A stretch of 64,000 bases of DNA from Planococcus citri (lineage: Eukaryota; Arthropoda; Insecta; Hemiptera; Pseudococcidae): NCBI RefSeq assembly GCF_950023065.1, contig NC_088679.1, positions 42,036,001-42,100,000 on the forward strand, read 5' to 3'. The notes under the pieces are model-generated. The model was given only the letters and a program-made list of their open reading frames with translations, was not told the DNA's origin and did no database searches. Below, piece after piece: positions 38,163 through 47,058 of this stretch (position 1 is the stretch's first letter; the number at the start of each line of letters is the position of its first letter). The translations under genes and the position numbers were made by a program.

Positions 38163-39392
38163 ATGGCTCTGACTGAAGAACAAATAAATACTAAGATCGA
38201 TGATAAAATCGCCGCAGCTGAAGCTCGAATTAATAATCATGTTACTAAAACGATTACCGATGCGACGAAAGATTTGTTCCAACAAATTTCTACAGCTATG
38301 ACGACGGCGATAAATAACAGAATGGATGCTGAAATGGCCGAGTTCGAAGTTCCACCTCAGCATATCCAAGTCACGTTACCTAATGAACAGAACTTCATTA
38401 CCTTATTTCCGAACTCCGGTATAGTCTTCGATGAGCAAAATAAACACCACCCGAATCGTTTCCTTGATCAATTCGAAAACTACATGTCGCAAGTGCAGCT
38501 TACCAACGAAATGACTAAAATTATTATGTTTAACACAGCCGTAAAAGTAAACAATGATTCGTGGAGCAGTCGTAGTAAAAATGCGAGAACCTACCAGGAT
38601 AGCCGAAGAATATTTCTCTCAGTATTCTGGGATGAAGCCTGTCAAAAGGCAGCTCTAGAAGCGTTTAGTAATGAAGCTGCGCCGACCGACTACTCTATTA
38701 CGAAAGTAATAGAAAGAGTCGAATTATGGTACCCAACGCTGACGAGTATGAAGAAAGTATCACCTAGTGAAGCAATAAGCAGTCTTTACGATAAAATACC
38801 ACCGGAGTTTCAATATAAAATCTCGAGTGAAGACGTAAACTCTTTCGAACAACTGATTGCCAAATTAAACTCGCTGAAACAGCTGGCTGCCTCAAAAATC
38901 TGTAACGTGACCAGCTGGGCTAAACAATTGGAAATCCCTCAGCGAACGACTCACCAGCGAAATGACGATCGCACGTTTCGCGATTATAGTAGCGGTATTA
39001 TGCAAGACGAGAATGGCAAAACGAGTGATGATCGCGGTGGTTATCGTGGTCGATGGAATAATGGAGAATATCGAGGTGGTTATCGTGGAAGAAGCCGTGG
39101 CTATCGAGGTGGCTACCGTGGCGGATATAGAAATTATGACAACTATGATAACAGACCATATGGTGACAAATACGGCGAAGATTCACGTCCATTATCCGAA
39201 CAACAAACTGGTCAAAATGGTGGCCAAAATGCTACGGAACAACAAGCACAAAATACTACTTCGAATCCTCCGCCAAGCCAATCTCTATTTCAACGACAGC
39301 CTCAAGCAAATGCTTCAACATCCGGTAATTCGTTTGCTAATGGTCTATTTGGCAGTCAAACCGGAGCTGCTCAACAGAATTCTTTAAACTAA
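38163..39392 (+). CDS. gag: Gag-like protein (LTR element ORF1)
   Basis: 409 residues from the first in-frame ATG. The same frame is open upstream to 37860 without any ATG, encoding a basic stretch, so a non-AUG or spliced start is possible. The N-terminal 60 or so residues look helical (MALTEEQINTKIDDKIAAAE). The middle (HPNRFLDQFENYMSQVQ ... WDEACQKAALEAF ... LYDKIPPEFQYKI) has the layout of a retroelement capsid domain. The C-terminus replaces the usual CCHC zinc knuckle with an RGG/RGY box of about 40 residues (GGYRGRSRGYRGGYRGGY), then a Gln/Asn/Pro tail. Only two cysteines occur, so no zinc knuckle is possible. Role inferred: particle formation and RNA packaging. It ends at TAA (39390-39392) directly after a slip heptamer. 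Confidence 0.8.
   Translation: MALTEEQINTKIDDKIAAAEARINNHVTKTITDATKDLFQQISTAMTTAINNRMDAEMAEFEVPPQHIQVTLPNEQNFITLFPNSGIVFDEQNKHHPNRFLDQFENYMSQVQLTNEMTKIIMFNTAVKVNNDSWSSRSKNARTYQDSRRIFLSVFWDEACQKAALEAFSNEAAPTDYSITKVIERVELWYPTLTSMKKVSPSEAISSLYDKIPPEFQYKISSEDVNSFEQLIAKLNSLKQLAASKICNVTSWAKQLEIPQRTTHQRNDDRTFRDYSSGIMQDENGKTSDDRGGYRGRWNNGEYRGGYRGRSRGYRGGYRGGYRNYDNYDNRPYGDKYGEDSRPLSEQQTGQNGGQNATEQQAQNTTSNPPPSQSLFQRQPQANASTSGNSFANGLFGSQTGAAQQNSLN
39383..39389 (+). promoter_or_regulatory. -1 programmed frameshift site (U_UUA_AAC)
   Basis: TTTAAAC in the exact gag phase for tandem slippage (T TTA AAC), immediately followed by the gag stop TAA. Slipping one base back enters a frame open from 39341 through 44956, which is pol. 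X_XXY_YYZ heptamers are the established -1 signal of retroviruses. I could not identify a downstream pseudoknot by eye. Confidence 0.75.
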
Positions 39393-42300
39393 GTCCTGAC
39401 TCGTATTCCCGTCCAAGAATAAACCTATGTAAACTAGAAATAAAAAATTGTAAAATAAATTATTTTGGTGATAACATCGCTCAATTATTACTTGGTAACA
39501 GGAGTATACGTATGCCAACCTTGGCAAATATTTTTATGACGCTGAAAAATTTTAATCTATCCAATCAAAAGCTGGTAATTTCATTCGGAGAAGGAGAGTT
39601 AAACGATGATCGAATTCCGTTAAACTATATCGCATATTGGGTTCAAAAAATCTGTAACCAAATAAAATATCAAAAACCCTCATCAACCTTGGTTCTGTTT
39701 CCGATTCTGCATCCGGCGACCAATAAAAAACCTCGTGGTCATATTCGGAGATATTTACGTATTCTATCTATTTACAAGAAAAATATCTATCGTATGAAAA
39801 ACACCAGGCTAATCACTGAACTATCGAAGCATTTTATCGTAACAACTGGGCATCGAATGAGAACAAATAGATCTGGAGTTATTAATGTTATAAAAGGGAA
39901 ATTCTTCTATAGTAATAAATTACATGATTTCTTACCTAGAGATGATAACAGTAAAATATTACGATGCCAGTTCGAAGAAATATTGCAGAAATACAATATG
40001 ATCCAGTCTGAACCTGAAAAGGAAAAATCATCGATAGAAATAAATAAACTACCTACTATGTCAATACCCGAAGAAGAAGAAATCGTACCTGAATCCGTAG
40101 CGCGAATTACTCTCAAAAAATCGCCAATTCGTGTAAAATCACCGCCAATATTACGTAGAAAAGTATTCTCGCCATCAAAGAAAAAACTTTCACCAATAAG
40201 AAAACCAAAAATTATCCAAACATGCGAAAACAACGACGAAAAAATCGAAATCTGCGAACCAATCACTGAGCAGCATCCGAACGGTGAACCTGAGATAGAA
40301 AAACACGAACATATTAACGTTAACTGCATTATAAATCATAATAATGCCGACGATAGCATCTCATCGGAGGAATCGCTTGACTCTTCGGCATCAATGAAAA
40401 CAGTAGCCACTTGCAACTCACCAGCTAATCTGAGTATCGAAGATGAAATGGAGTTGACATACGATCTATATAATGTTCACTCCAACCAACAGCTAGTACT
40501 CTATCAACATCCTGCAGAAGAACAAGCATTAACTATCGAAGAAATTACTGATGAAGTTATAGAAATTAATAAAATAAAAACAATCGAAGCGAATGAACAA
40601 CCTAAACATCCGCAAAATACAAGTGCTATTCCGTTGAAAATTGAGACTGAAGACTGCGTCGTTTTACTTGATTCCGGTGCTGACGCAAACGTCATTGATC
40701 AGGGCACACTTTTCATGCTGCATAGAAATCATCCAAATCACGTTGCTTTCGAACCTGCAAAACAAATTGCCATTGTTAAAGTAGCCAATGGTAACGAAGA
40801 AGAATGCCTTGACCTTATGGGCGTCGTACAGTTTAAATTTAAAGACTATAAAATCAACGTAAAATTCCATGTAATGAGAAACCTACCAGGCAAAATTCTT
40901 ATCGGTCGCCATGCTATGAAAGACAACAATATAGATACTGAGTTTGGTCCAATGAGAGCAAAATGTGAACGTGGTGGCGTGATAGAATACATTGATTTCG
41001 TAATTCTAGATAAGTACATCAACATCCGTAAAATTCATATACGTTTAATCGATAAAATAATTAAACCAATCGAACCTGCGAAAGATACCGGTGAAATTCT
41101 TCGTAAAAAGCTCCTACGAAATGATAGAAATATTCAGCTATCAAACGAACAACAACAAATCGCTTTCCAACGTTTAAATCCGCACTCTCGTATATTTCGT
41201 GACGAAATTGGTCGTTACAATGGTGATCCAGTGGTATTCAAGTTCAACGTTGATAAAGTCCCCAACTTTAATGGTAGAAATTATATCCCAAGCGTTCATA
41301 TGCGCGAAAAAGTGAAAGCTGAAATGCACCGGTTAATTATTAACGATATTATCAGACCATCGAATACAACTCATGTTAATAATACTATAATACGTACCAA
41401 ATCCAACGGCTCGCTTCGTATCTGTCTAGATCCAGAAGAACTGAACAAATATCTAATTCCAAACTACAATGAACCACCAAATTCGGAACGTTTGGTTCAT
41501 GATGGTAAAAAGAAAGTCTACCGATCAACGGGCGATTTTAGCTCTGGATTCTGGCAAGATCCACTCGACGAAAACTCGAAAAAGTACACCGGATTTAAGA
41601 TGGACGGTGAAATCTGGGAATGGAATGTAGATCCATTTGGTACTGTCGTCGCTATGGGAGAATTCATTGATCGCAGACGAAGAATGTTTTACGGCCTTCC
41701 AGTGAAAATGTTCGTTGATGAATTCTTGATTGAAACTGAGACATTCGAAGAGCACGTCCAACTGCTCGAAGAAGTATTTCGGCGAATCAACGAGGCGAAT
41801 ATGACGCTAAACCCGAGCAAAACTAAACTATTTCAGAAAAACGTCGATTTCCTTGGCCACGTTATCGGAGAAGACTCGGTGAAAAAACAAGATCAAAAAA
41901 TGGAAAAATTACTACGTTTTAGAAATAAATTCTTCAATAAACGCCAAAACAGAGTTATTCTACCAACCGTCACAAATATCAAACAATTCACCGGTCTGAC
42001 AAACTTATATAGAAAATTCATCGAAAATTATCAGACAATATTAGAGCCAATCACGAAACTTACCAAGAAAGATGTTCCATTTGTATGGGGAAAAGAACAG
42101 TCCGATGCGTTCGATCAACTTTATGAAGCTTATCAGCAAAAGTTCGAGTTAAAAATGCCAGATAACGAAGAACCATTCTACATAGAAATTAGCGTCGAAC
42201 CATCCACTGTGAATGCAGTCTTGTATCAAATACTCGAAGGAGAAAAGCATGTTGTTATGTTCGTGTCATCAGCGCTGAAATCACACGAAAAAAATTATTC

Positions 42301-44956
42301 CATCATCGAAAAACGAGTATTTGCGCTCGTTAATGCGTTAAAAAAGAACAGAATGTGGCTCATCGGTAGAGAAATTCATGTTCCAATCAGTTTAAAAACA
42401 GCAGTATCAAAAATAAAAGACGCATCTGAATTCCATGTTAAAGCAGCCGGCTGGTATCTTTGGACGAAACACCTCAACATCCAATATACTATATCTAAAC
42501 CTGACCATAAATTATTCAACTCACCTCCGTTAGAATTGATCAGGACCGAAGAAATAATGGATATTTTAGAAATAAGAGTCCAAATAAAACAGGATCTCGA
42601 ACAAGCGCTTTTTCATCTATCAACATGGCAAAATGATGATCCAAAATTAAAAGCTATTATTAACACATTAAACGGTCAAATTGCAGATAAAATCAAGTTT
42701 AGAGGAAAGAAAGCTGTAGCAAAATACGTTGAAAATATCAAAGAGAAATATACAACTGATTACGGCATACTATATCGGACAACTGGAGAATATCCATTAC
42801 CTTATCTTCCAAGTGCGCTGCTGAGAGAAACTGTTGAATATTTGCACGAATGGTACGGTCATCTCGGGAAAAATAAATTGATTGACATCTTTAATAGAAC
42901 TTATTACCATCCGTCGGCTGAAAAACATATTGCTTTTATCGTGAGTGTCTGTATTGTCTGCAAACAAAACAAAGTTTACGGATTAAAAAAATATCCAGAG
43001 TTTGCTAAAGTTACAGCAAATGATATCGGAGAAAATGTTAGTGTGGATCTTTATGGTCAATTGCCAAATCCACTGGGTCTTCCTCGTGCTATCGTCGTCG
43101 CTAAAGATGTATTTAGCAAGAAAGTATATCTAATGGCGCTTAAAGATACGAAAACAGAATCGGTCTTACCTATTCTAACACGAATCAACGATGATATGCG
43201 AGCCCATGGTCACAAATTGAAGCGAATCACGACTGACAACGGACCACAGTTTATATCGAATCAGTGGAAAGACGAGTGTAAGCGATTGAAGGTGGAATGT
43301 ACATACGTATCGCCGTATAATCCTCAGTCATCTACGGTGGAAAGAAGCATGCGTGAAATTGGCACTCAATTGAGAATCTATTTAAATGAAAATAGTAACA
43401 GTGAAGACTATACTCACGAAAACTGGCATTATTACGTTTCAGCAGTAGAAAAAAATCTCAATATGGCTCCTTCGGATTATGGTCTTAGTCCATTTGAAAT
43501 ATGGGGCATTCCACAGGATGCACCGAAGCCGGAAATTATAGAAACATTTCGTCATGACATCAATAAACTATTAAAAAAAGCAATAGAAAAAATCAGTACC
43601 TACGAGAAAAAATATACTACATTCGATAATCTACCAGATATTATGCACGATGGCGAGTTGTATATTGATAAAAGTGGATTTCTATGGGCAGCTACTGATG
43701 GGGCATGTAAAGCCAACGGAAGCGACGATGCTATCGCTGGAATTGGCGTTTGTTTTAAACCAACCAGCCGATATAATATTTCTCAACGATTAAATAAGCA
43801 AAAACCCACGAATAATTTGGCCGAACTCTACGCGATAAAAGAGACCATATTAGCTGTGTTATGGAAAACCGATCACCGAAAATTAAAGATCTTGACTGAT
43901 TCGTTATACGCCAAACAAACTATCGATAAAACACTCGAGTACGAGCTAAATGAATGGAAAAATGCATCAAGGAAATTAGTGGCTCATAAAGACCTTCTTT
44001 TACAAATAAAAGAACTAAAAAGCAGAATGCGTTATGTAGAAATAATTCATACAAAAGGTCATAAATATGACTTTACGAACGTAGTAGCGGATAAATTAGC
44101 GAAGCAAGCTGTCTATGGCGATGATCGCGAAGAAATCTTGAACTTACCTCAGGAAACTAAGCGTGAAAAAATCCATAAACTCATTCGATTGAAACAGCTA
44201 GAACTATGGATCATTCAAGAACAAAAATTCAACGAGAACGACGATCCAGAGAAGAGACTCCAAGAAGGAGATCTAGTAATGATTTCTACTCATCTACATA
44301 GTAACGCTGACAGATTTTTAGCCGGTAAATTCTATCCGAAACGCATTGGACCATTTATAGTAGAAGAACAAGTTGATGTCAATTGCTATCTAGTTAGAAA
44401 TTACAAAACAGAAGAAAACGACGATATAAAATTTGTTAACTTACGCCAAACGACTATTTATGCGAAAAAAGAACAGGTTCAACTGCTCGAAGATAACGTC
44501 AAATATACCTCACCATTTGATAAAAGAACTTTTCAGCAGCGGATAGATGATCGGAGAAAACTCGAATTGGTACAGCAGGATGCGGAGTCTGAAAGCGATT
44601 ATCTCGGTTGGAATGATGAGCAGACAAATCCATCTAAACTGAAACAATTAAAAAATATTATCCAAACGAAGAAAAAGAGAGGTCGTCCACCGAAAGAAAA
44701 ACCAACGAAAAATGTACTTACTATCAACATGATTGTTTCTAATACGCCGATACCGATCGAAAACAGCTACACTCAAGAATTAATGCGAATCGAAAAAGAA
44801 ATTGGAGAAGACGAATTATTCAAAAAGGCCACCGAAGTTAGAAAAATTAAACACGAGCAAAATATTTCAAATTCAATCCGCCAACTTCTGAGAAACAAGC
44901 TACACGAAGAAATGTCCAAGGAAGACTACCATCGAGTAGTCAGAGGTTGGAATTAA
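39383..44956 (+). CDS. pol: Pol polyprotein: SGNH-like, protease, RT, RNase H (degenerate), integrase with inserted RNase H
   Basis: Residues are numbered from the ATG at 39512 (1,814 aa); the frame extends 43 codons further up to the slip site. Residues 1-150 and the upstream extension resemble an SGNH-hydrolase fold (FGDNIAQLLL, FGEGELND, KLHDF). Aspartic protease LLDSGADANVID has D387. RT about 590-800: motif A Asp675 in TGDFSSGFWQ, and motif C is MFVDEF (D736, E737) instead of YVDD. RNase H 1, about 888-1005, keeps the fold words (NYSIIEKRVFALVNALKK) but lacks the catalytic Asp residues. Integrase: zinc-finger His about 1110 and CIVC about 1147; catalytic D1179, D1242, E1277. A second RNase H follows with D1396, E1438, D1463, H1517 and D1527 all present. 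GPF module (PKRIGPFIVEEQ) about 1612. An AT-hook-like KKRGRPP is near 1724. The long Ser/Glu/Pro-rich 160-330 linker is unassigned. Confidence 0.9.
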   Translation, partial: FKLSPDSYSRPRINLCKLEIKNCKINYFGDNIAQLLLGNRSIRMPTLANIFMTLKNFNLSNQKLVISFGEGELNDDRIPLNYIAYWVQKICNQIKYQKPSSTLVLFPILHPATNKKPRGHIRRYLRILSIYKKNIYRMKNTRLITELSKHFIVTTGHRMRTNRSGVINVIKGKFFYSNKLHDFLPRDDNSKILRCQFEEILQKYNMIQSEPEKEKSSIEINKLPTMSIPEEEEIVPESVARITLKKSPIRVKSPPILRRKVFSPSKKKLSPIRKPKIIQTCENNDEKIEICEPITEQHPNGEPEIEKHEHINVNCIINHNNADDSISSEESLDSSASMKTVATCNSPANLSIEDEMELTYDLYNVHSNQQLVLYQHPAEEQALTIEEITDEVIEINKIKTIEANEQPKHPQNTSAIPLKIETEDCVVLLDSGADANVIDQGTLFMLHRNHPNHVAFEPAKQIAIVKVANGNEEECLDLMGVVQFKFKDYKINVKFHVMRNLPGKILIGRHAMKDNNIDTEFGPMRAKCERGGVIEYIDFVILDKYINIRKIHIRLIDKIIKPIEPAKDTGEILRKKLLRNDRNIQLSNEQQQIAFQRLNPHSRIFRDEIGRYNGDPVVFKFNVDKVPNFNGRNYIPSVHMREKVKAEMHRLIINDIIRPSNTTHVNNTIIRTKSNGSLRICLDPEELNKYLIPNYNEPPNSERLVHDGKKKVYRSTGDFSSGFWQDPLDENSKKYTGFKMDGEIWEWNVDPFGTVVAMGEFIDRRRRMFYGLPVKMFVDEFLIETETFEEHVQLLEEVFRRINEANMTLNPSKTKLFQKNVDFLGHVIGEDSVKKQDQKMEKLLRFRNKFFNKRQNRVILPTVTNIKQFTGLTNLYRKFIENYQTILEPITKLTKKDVPFVWGKEQSDAFDQLYEAYQQKFELKMPDNEEPFYIEISVEPSTVNAVLYQILEGEKHVVMFVSSALKSHEKNYSIIEKRVFALVNALKKNRMWLIGREIHVPISLKTAVSKIKDASEFHVKAAGWYLWTKHLNIQYTISKPDHKLFNSPPLELIRTEEIMDILEIRVQIKQDLEQALFHLSTWQNDDPKLKAIINTLNGQIADKIKFRGKKAVAKYVENIKEKYTTDYGILYRTTGEYPLPYLPSALLRETVEYLHEWYGHLGKNKLIDIFNRTYYHPSAEKHIAFIVSVCIVCKQNKVYGLKKYPEFAKVTANDIGENVSVDLYGQLPNPLGLPRAIVVAKDVFSKKVYLMALKDTKTESVLPILTRINDDMRAHGHKLKRITTDNGPQFISNQWKDECKRLKVECTYVSPYNPQSSTVERSMREIGTQLRIYLNENSNSEDYTHENWHYYVSAVEKNLNMAPSDYGLSPFEIWGIPQDAPKPEIIETFRHDINKLLKKAIEKISTYEKKYTTFDNLPDIMHDGELYIDKSGFLWAATDGACKANGSDDAIAGIGVCFKPTSRYNISQRLNKQKPTNNLAELYAIKETILAVLWKTDHRKLKILTDSLYAKQTIDKTLEYELNEWKNASRKLVAHKDLLLQIKELKSRMRYVEIIHTKGHKYDFTNVVADKLAKQAVYGDDREEILNLPQETKREKIHKLIRLKQLELWIIQEQKFNENDDPEKRLQEGDLVMISTHLHSNADRFLAGKFYPKRIGPFIVEEQVDVNCYLVRNYKTEENDDIKFVNLRQTTIYAKKEQVQLLEDNVKYTSPFDKRTFQQRIDDRRKLELVQQDAESESDYLGWNDEQTNPSKLKQLKNIIQTKKKRGRPPKEKPTKNVLTINMIVSNTPIPIENSYTQELMRIEKEIGEDELFKKATEVRKIKHEQNISNSIRQLLRNKLHEEMSKEDYHRVVRGWN

Positions 44957-45260
44957 CCAAAACGTCACTCATCCGAAAGTAACTGCCTAAAACGCAAAAA
45001 CATCAAAAAGCCAAAAATCATCTGATAAGAAAAAGATAAAATCACCGATTCTAGAATTCTAAAGGAAGTGCGTCGTAAATTCATTCTCTCGTTAATGTGT
45101 TTGATGTGTTTAATGGCTATTCTCTAGTAATTTCATTACGTGCGTTCTCTATTCGATAAAAGCTGATTGATGTAATAATTGCAAATTCAGTTCTATGAGT
45201 GTCGATCTGCGTTGCTTTACGGTGGTGTTTTAGAAATAAATTACTACTTTATTCATTACG
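44957..45260 (+). other. Spacer between pol and ORF3 with a candidate splice acceptor
   Basis: About 304 bp without an ORF. CTATTCTCTAG (ending 45127) could be an acceptor for a subgenomic ORF3 mRNA, paired with CA/GTAAGT in the leader (GT at 37850-37851). This is inference from motif quality only. Confidence 0.3.
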
Positions 45261-46547
45261 ATGCGTCCCGTTTCATCAATCTCTCGAGTGGCAGACGGTC
45301 GAATAGTTCGGAGCTACCGGTATCACGATGACCGTAACTCCTACAGCGAGCGGTCAATCAACGACCTGAAGACCAAACTGAGACAAAAATCCGATATAAT
45401 CGGAGAATTAAAAGAACAAAATAAATCCGCCAACCGGAGAGCGGAAGATCTACAAAAACGCATCGACGAACTGGAGAAGAAAACAAAAAACCTTCAGTCC
45501 AACAGAGTTCCTCTATCTGAATACCGAAACGAAAAGATTATTGCCAACCTGTCGGAGCAAGTTCGTCTTTTAGAAATAAAAATACGTGACCGAGACTACA
45601 CTATCCGATGTCTCAAAGAGGAGAATATAGAGTCGTCCAACATAATCGATATGGAACGGGATGAACGGAAGCAATACCAAAGGATGCTGCAAGAAGAAAA
45701 AGATCGTCAGAATGAAGAAACTGAACGAGTTCGACGTCAATTACAGGAATCCCGAAAGCGAAATCTAGATTTAATACGGCAGCAGACTTGTCTTCAAAAC
45801 GAGAGAGATGAATCGGTGCAACAGTCAACGGTGTTATCGAGGCAGTTACGACGCATCTCCAAATATCTTACCGGTAAATACCACTCAGAATATATCGTCA
45901 CAGGGCTGTTATCAATCAAACAAATGAACGACAAACTGTATGCCCATTTTAACAATAGCAGGATGCTCGGTGATAGTTTTGTTGCGTATCTAATTCGTGA
46001 TGCCCTTATGGAGAATGGCGAAAAATGTATTCTAGAAATGGTCGAAGGAGTTAATATTCGCTATAATATGAAACACTTCCGTGAATACTTAGAAATAAAC
46101 AACAGAACAGACAGGACATGTACGACTAGCTTCGGTTGGCTTGATATTCAAGACGGTAGAATGACCGACGATAACCTGAAAAAAGAAATCTACGCGATCC
46201 TGAGAAAACTGAAATCGAAATACGAAATCGTCCGACTTATTTTACTTCCGCATATCGAAAACGTCTTAAAGATCCAATACGCACAGCCATATGAGTTTCA
46301 GTCGATCGTTCAACGGAATGACGAACGGCTAACCTTCTTTAATACTACGCTGATCAATGCAGCGCGAGATATATCAGACGAGACCTGCTCAATCATCATA
46401 CGAGACATCGAAAACATCGATCAAAACTTCGTTGGGTATAAGTTCTACGTAAAACCCAATTCAACAAAAATATTCTTCCATAATGAATATACAAATGCAA
46501 CTCGACTGAAGCTAATAGATGAACCAAGGGCTCTTCTTGACGATTAA
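45261..46547 (+). CDS. LTR element ORF3: coiled coil plus GDS/SGNH-like domain
   Basis: 428 residues from the ATG at 45261. Residues about 30-195 are a charged heptad-rich coiled coil (EELKEQ-like runs, DLQKRIDELEKKTKNLQ, ERVRRQLQESRKRN). Residues about 230-415 look like a small SGNH hydrolase: GDS at 237-239 (MLGDSFVAYLI, block I), FGWLDIQDG about 291-299 where block III would be, LILLPH about 325, FFNTTLINAARD about 359, and His about 407 in FFHNEYTN where the catalytic His would be. A Ser-His gap of about 168 residues fits the fold. Coiled coil plus esterase recalls ORF1 proteins of CR1-type LINEs. There is no signal peptide, transmembrane segment or furin site, so it is not an envelope protein. 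Catalysis is unproven: the block III Asn and the Asp before His are not evident. Confidence 0.7.
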   Translation: MRPVSSISRVADGRIVRSYRYHDDRNSYSERSINDLKTKLRQKSDIIGELKEQNKSANRRAEDLQKRIDELEKKTKNLQSNRVPLSEYRNEKIIANLSEQVRLLEIKIRDRDYTIRCLKEENIESSNIIDMERDERKQYQRMLQEEKDRQNEETERVRRQLQESRKRNLDLIRQQTCLQNERDESVQQSTVLSRQLRRISKYLTGKYHSEYIVTGLLSIKQMNDKLYAHFNNSRMLGDSFVAYLIRDALMENGEKCILEMVEGVNIRYNMKHFREYLEINNRTDRTCTTSFGWLDIQDGRMTDDNLKKEIYAILRKLKSKYEIVRLILLPHIENVLKIQYAQPYEFQSIVQRNDERLTFFNTTLINAARDISDETCSIIIRDIENIDQNFVGYKFYVKPNSTKIFFHNEYTNATRLKLIDEPRALLDD

Positions 46548-47058
46548 TTCGGTCATCGGTGACTCTCCTCTCTCAAAATATGGTATCTTTATTATTGTGT
46601 TACTTACGAATTCACACAGCTATATCGAAGTCTTCAGCTGTGGTTTTCTTTTATTATGTGTTCTTTCATCTTTTTATAGTTATTATTTCTATTACTATCG
46701 TTGTTTTGTTTCTCTTTATTAATCATAAGTTCGACTGAACGAAATTGTTTTTGTGTTCTACAAGTGATATGTTGTTTCTTACTATTATTTTTTTTATTTT
46801 TCTAATGTGATACCTCTAGGATAATCGAGGCAAACTACCTTAATTATTGTTCAGTATTTTGTTATTGTTTTTTTTTTGCGACTCGACGTATTATAAAAAG
46901 AGTTGTATGAATAGAAATCAAGACTACATCTTATAAGTTAATTTGTGATATTTTTTTTACTTATTTTTCTATTCGAGTGTTTTTTTTTTTTTTTTTTTAC
47001 TAGTCGAGTCGGGGCAGGGGGTGTCTGTGGAACTGTCCCTCTTCTCGTGCCTCGCGCC
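46548..47058 (+). other. 3' untranslated region of the LTR element
   Basis: Mostly T-rich, with a T run at 46981-47000, then an abruptly GC-rich stretch from about 47005 containing CGGGGCAGGGGG and able to pair CTGT with ACAG around 47032-47066. A hydrophobic frame (46519-46722) overlaps the end of ORF3. Confidence 0.5.

Noticed and set aside
38962..39387. 141-codon ORF overlapping gag
   Set aside because: Alternative frame of the RGG/RGY repeats; low-complexity Val/Ile/Met-rich translation with no start context and no role in the frameshift.
45261..46547. ORF3 as a retroviral envelope
   Set aside because: No signal peptide, transmembrane helix, furin site or cysteine pattern; it is coiled coil plus a soluble-looking domain.
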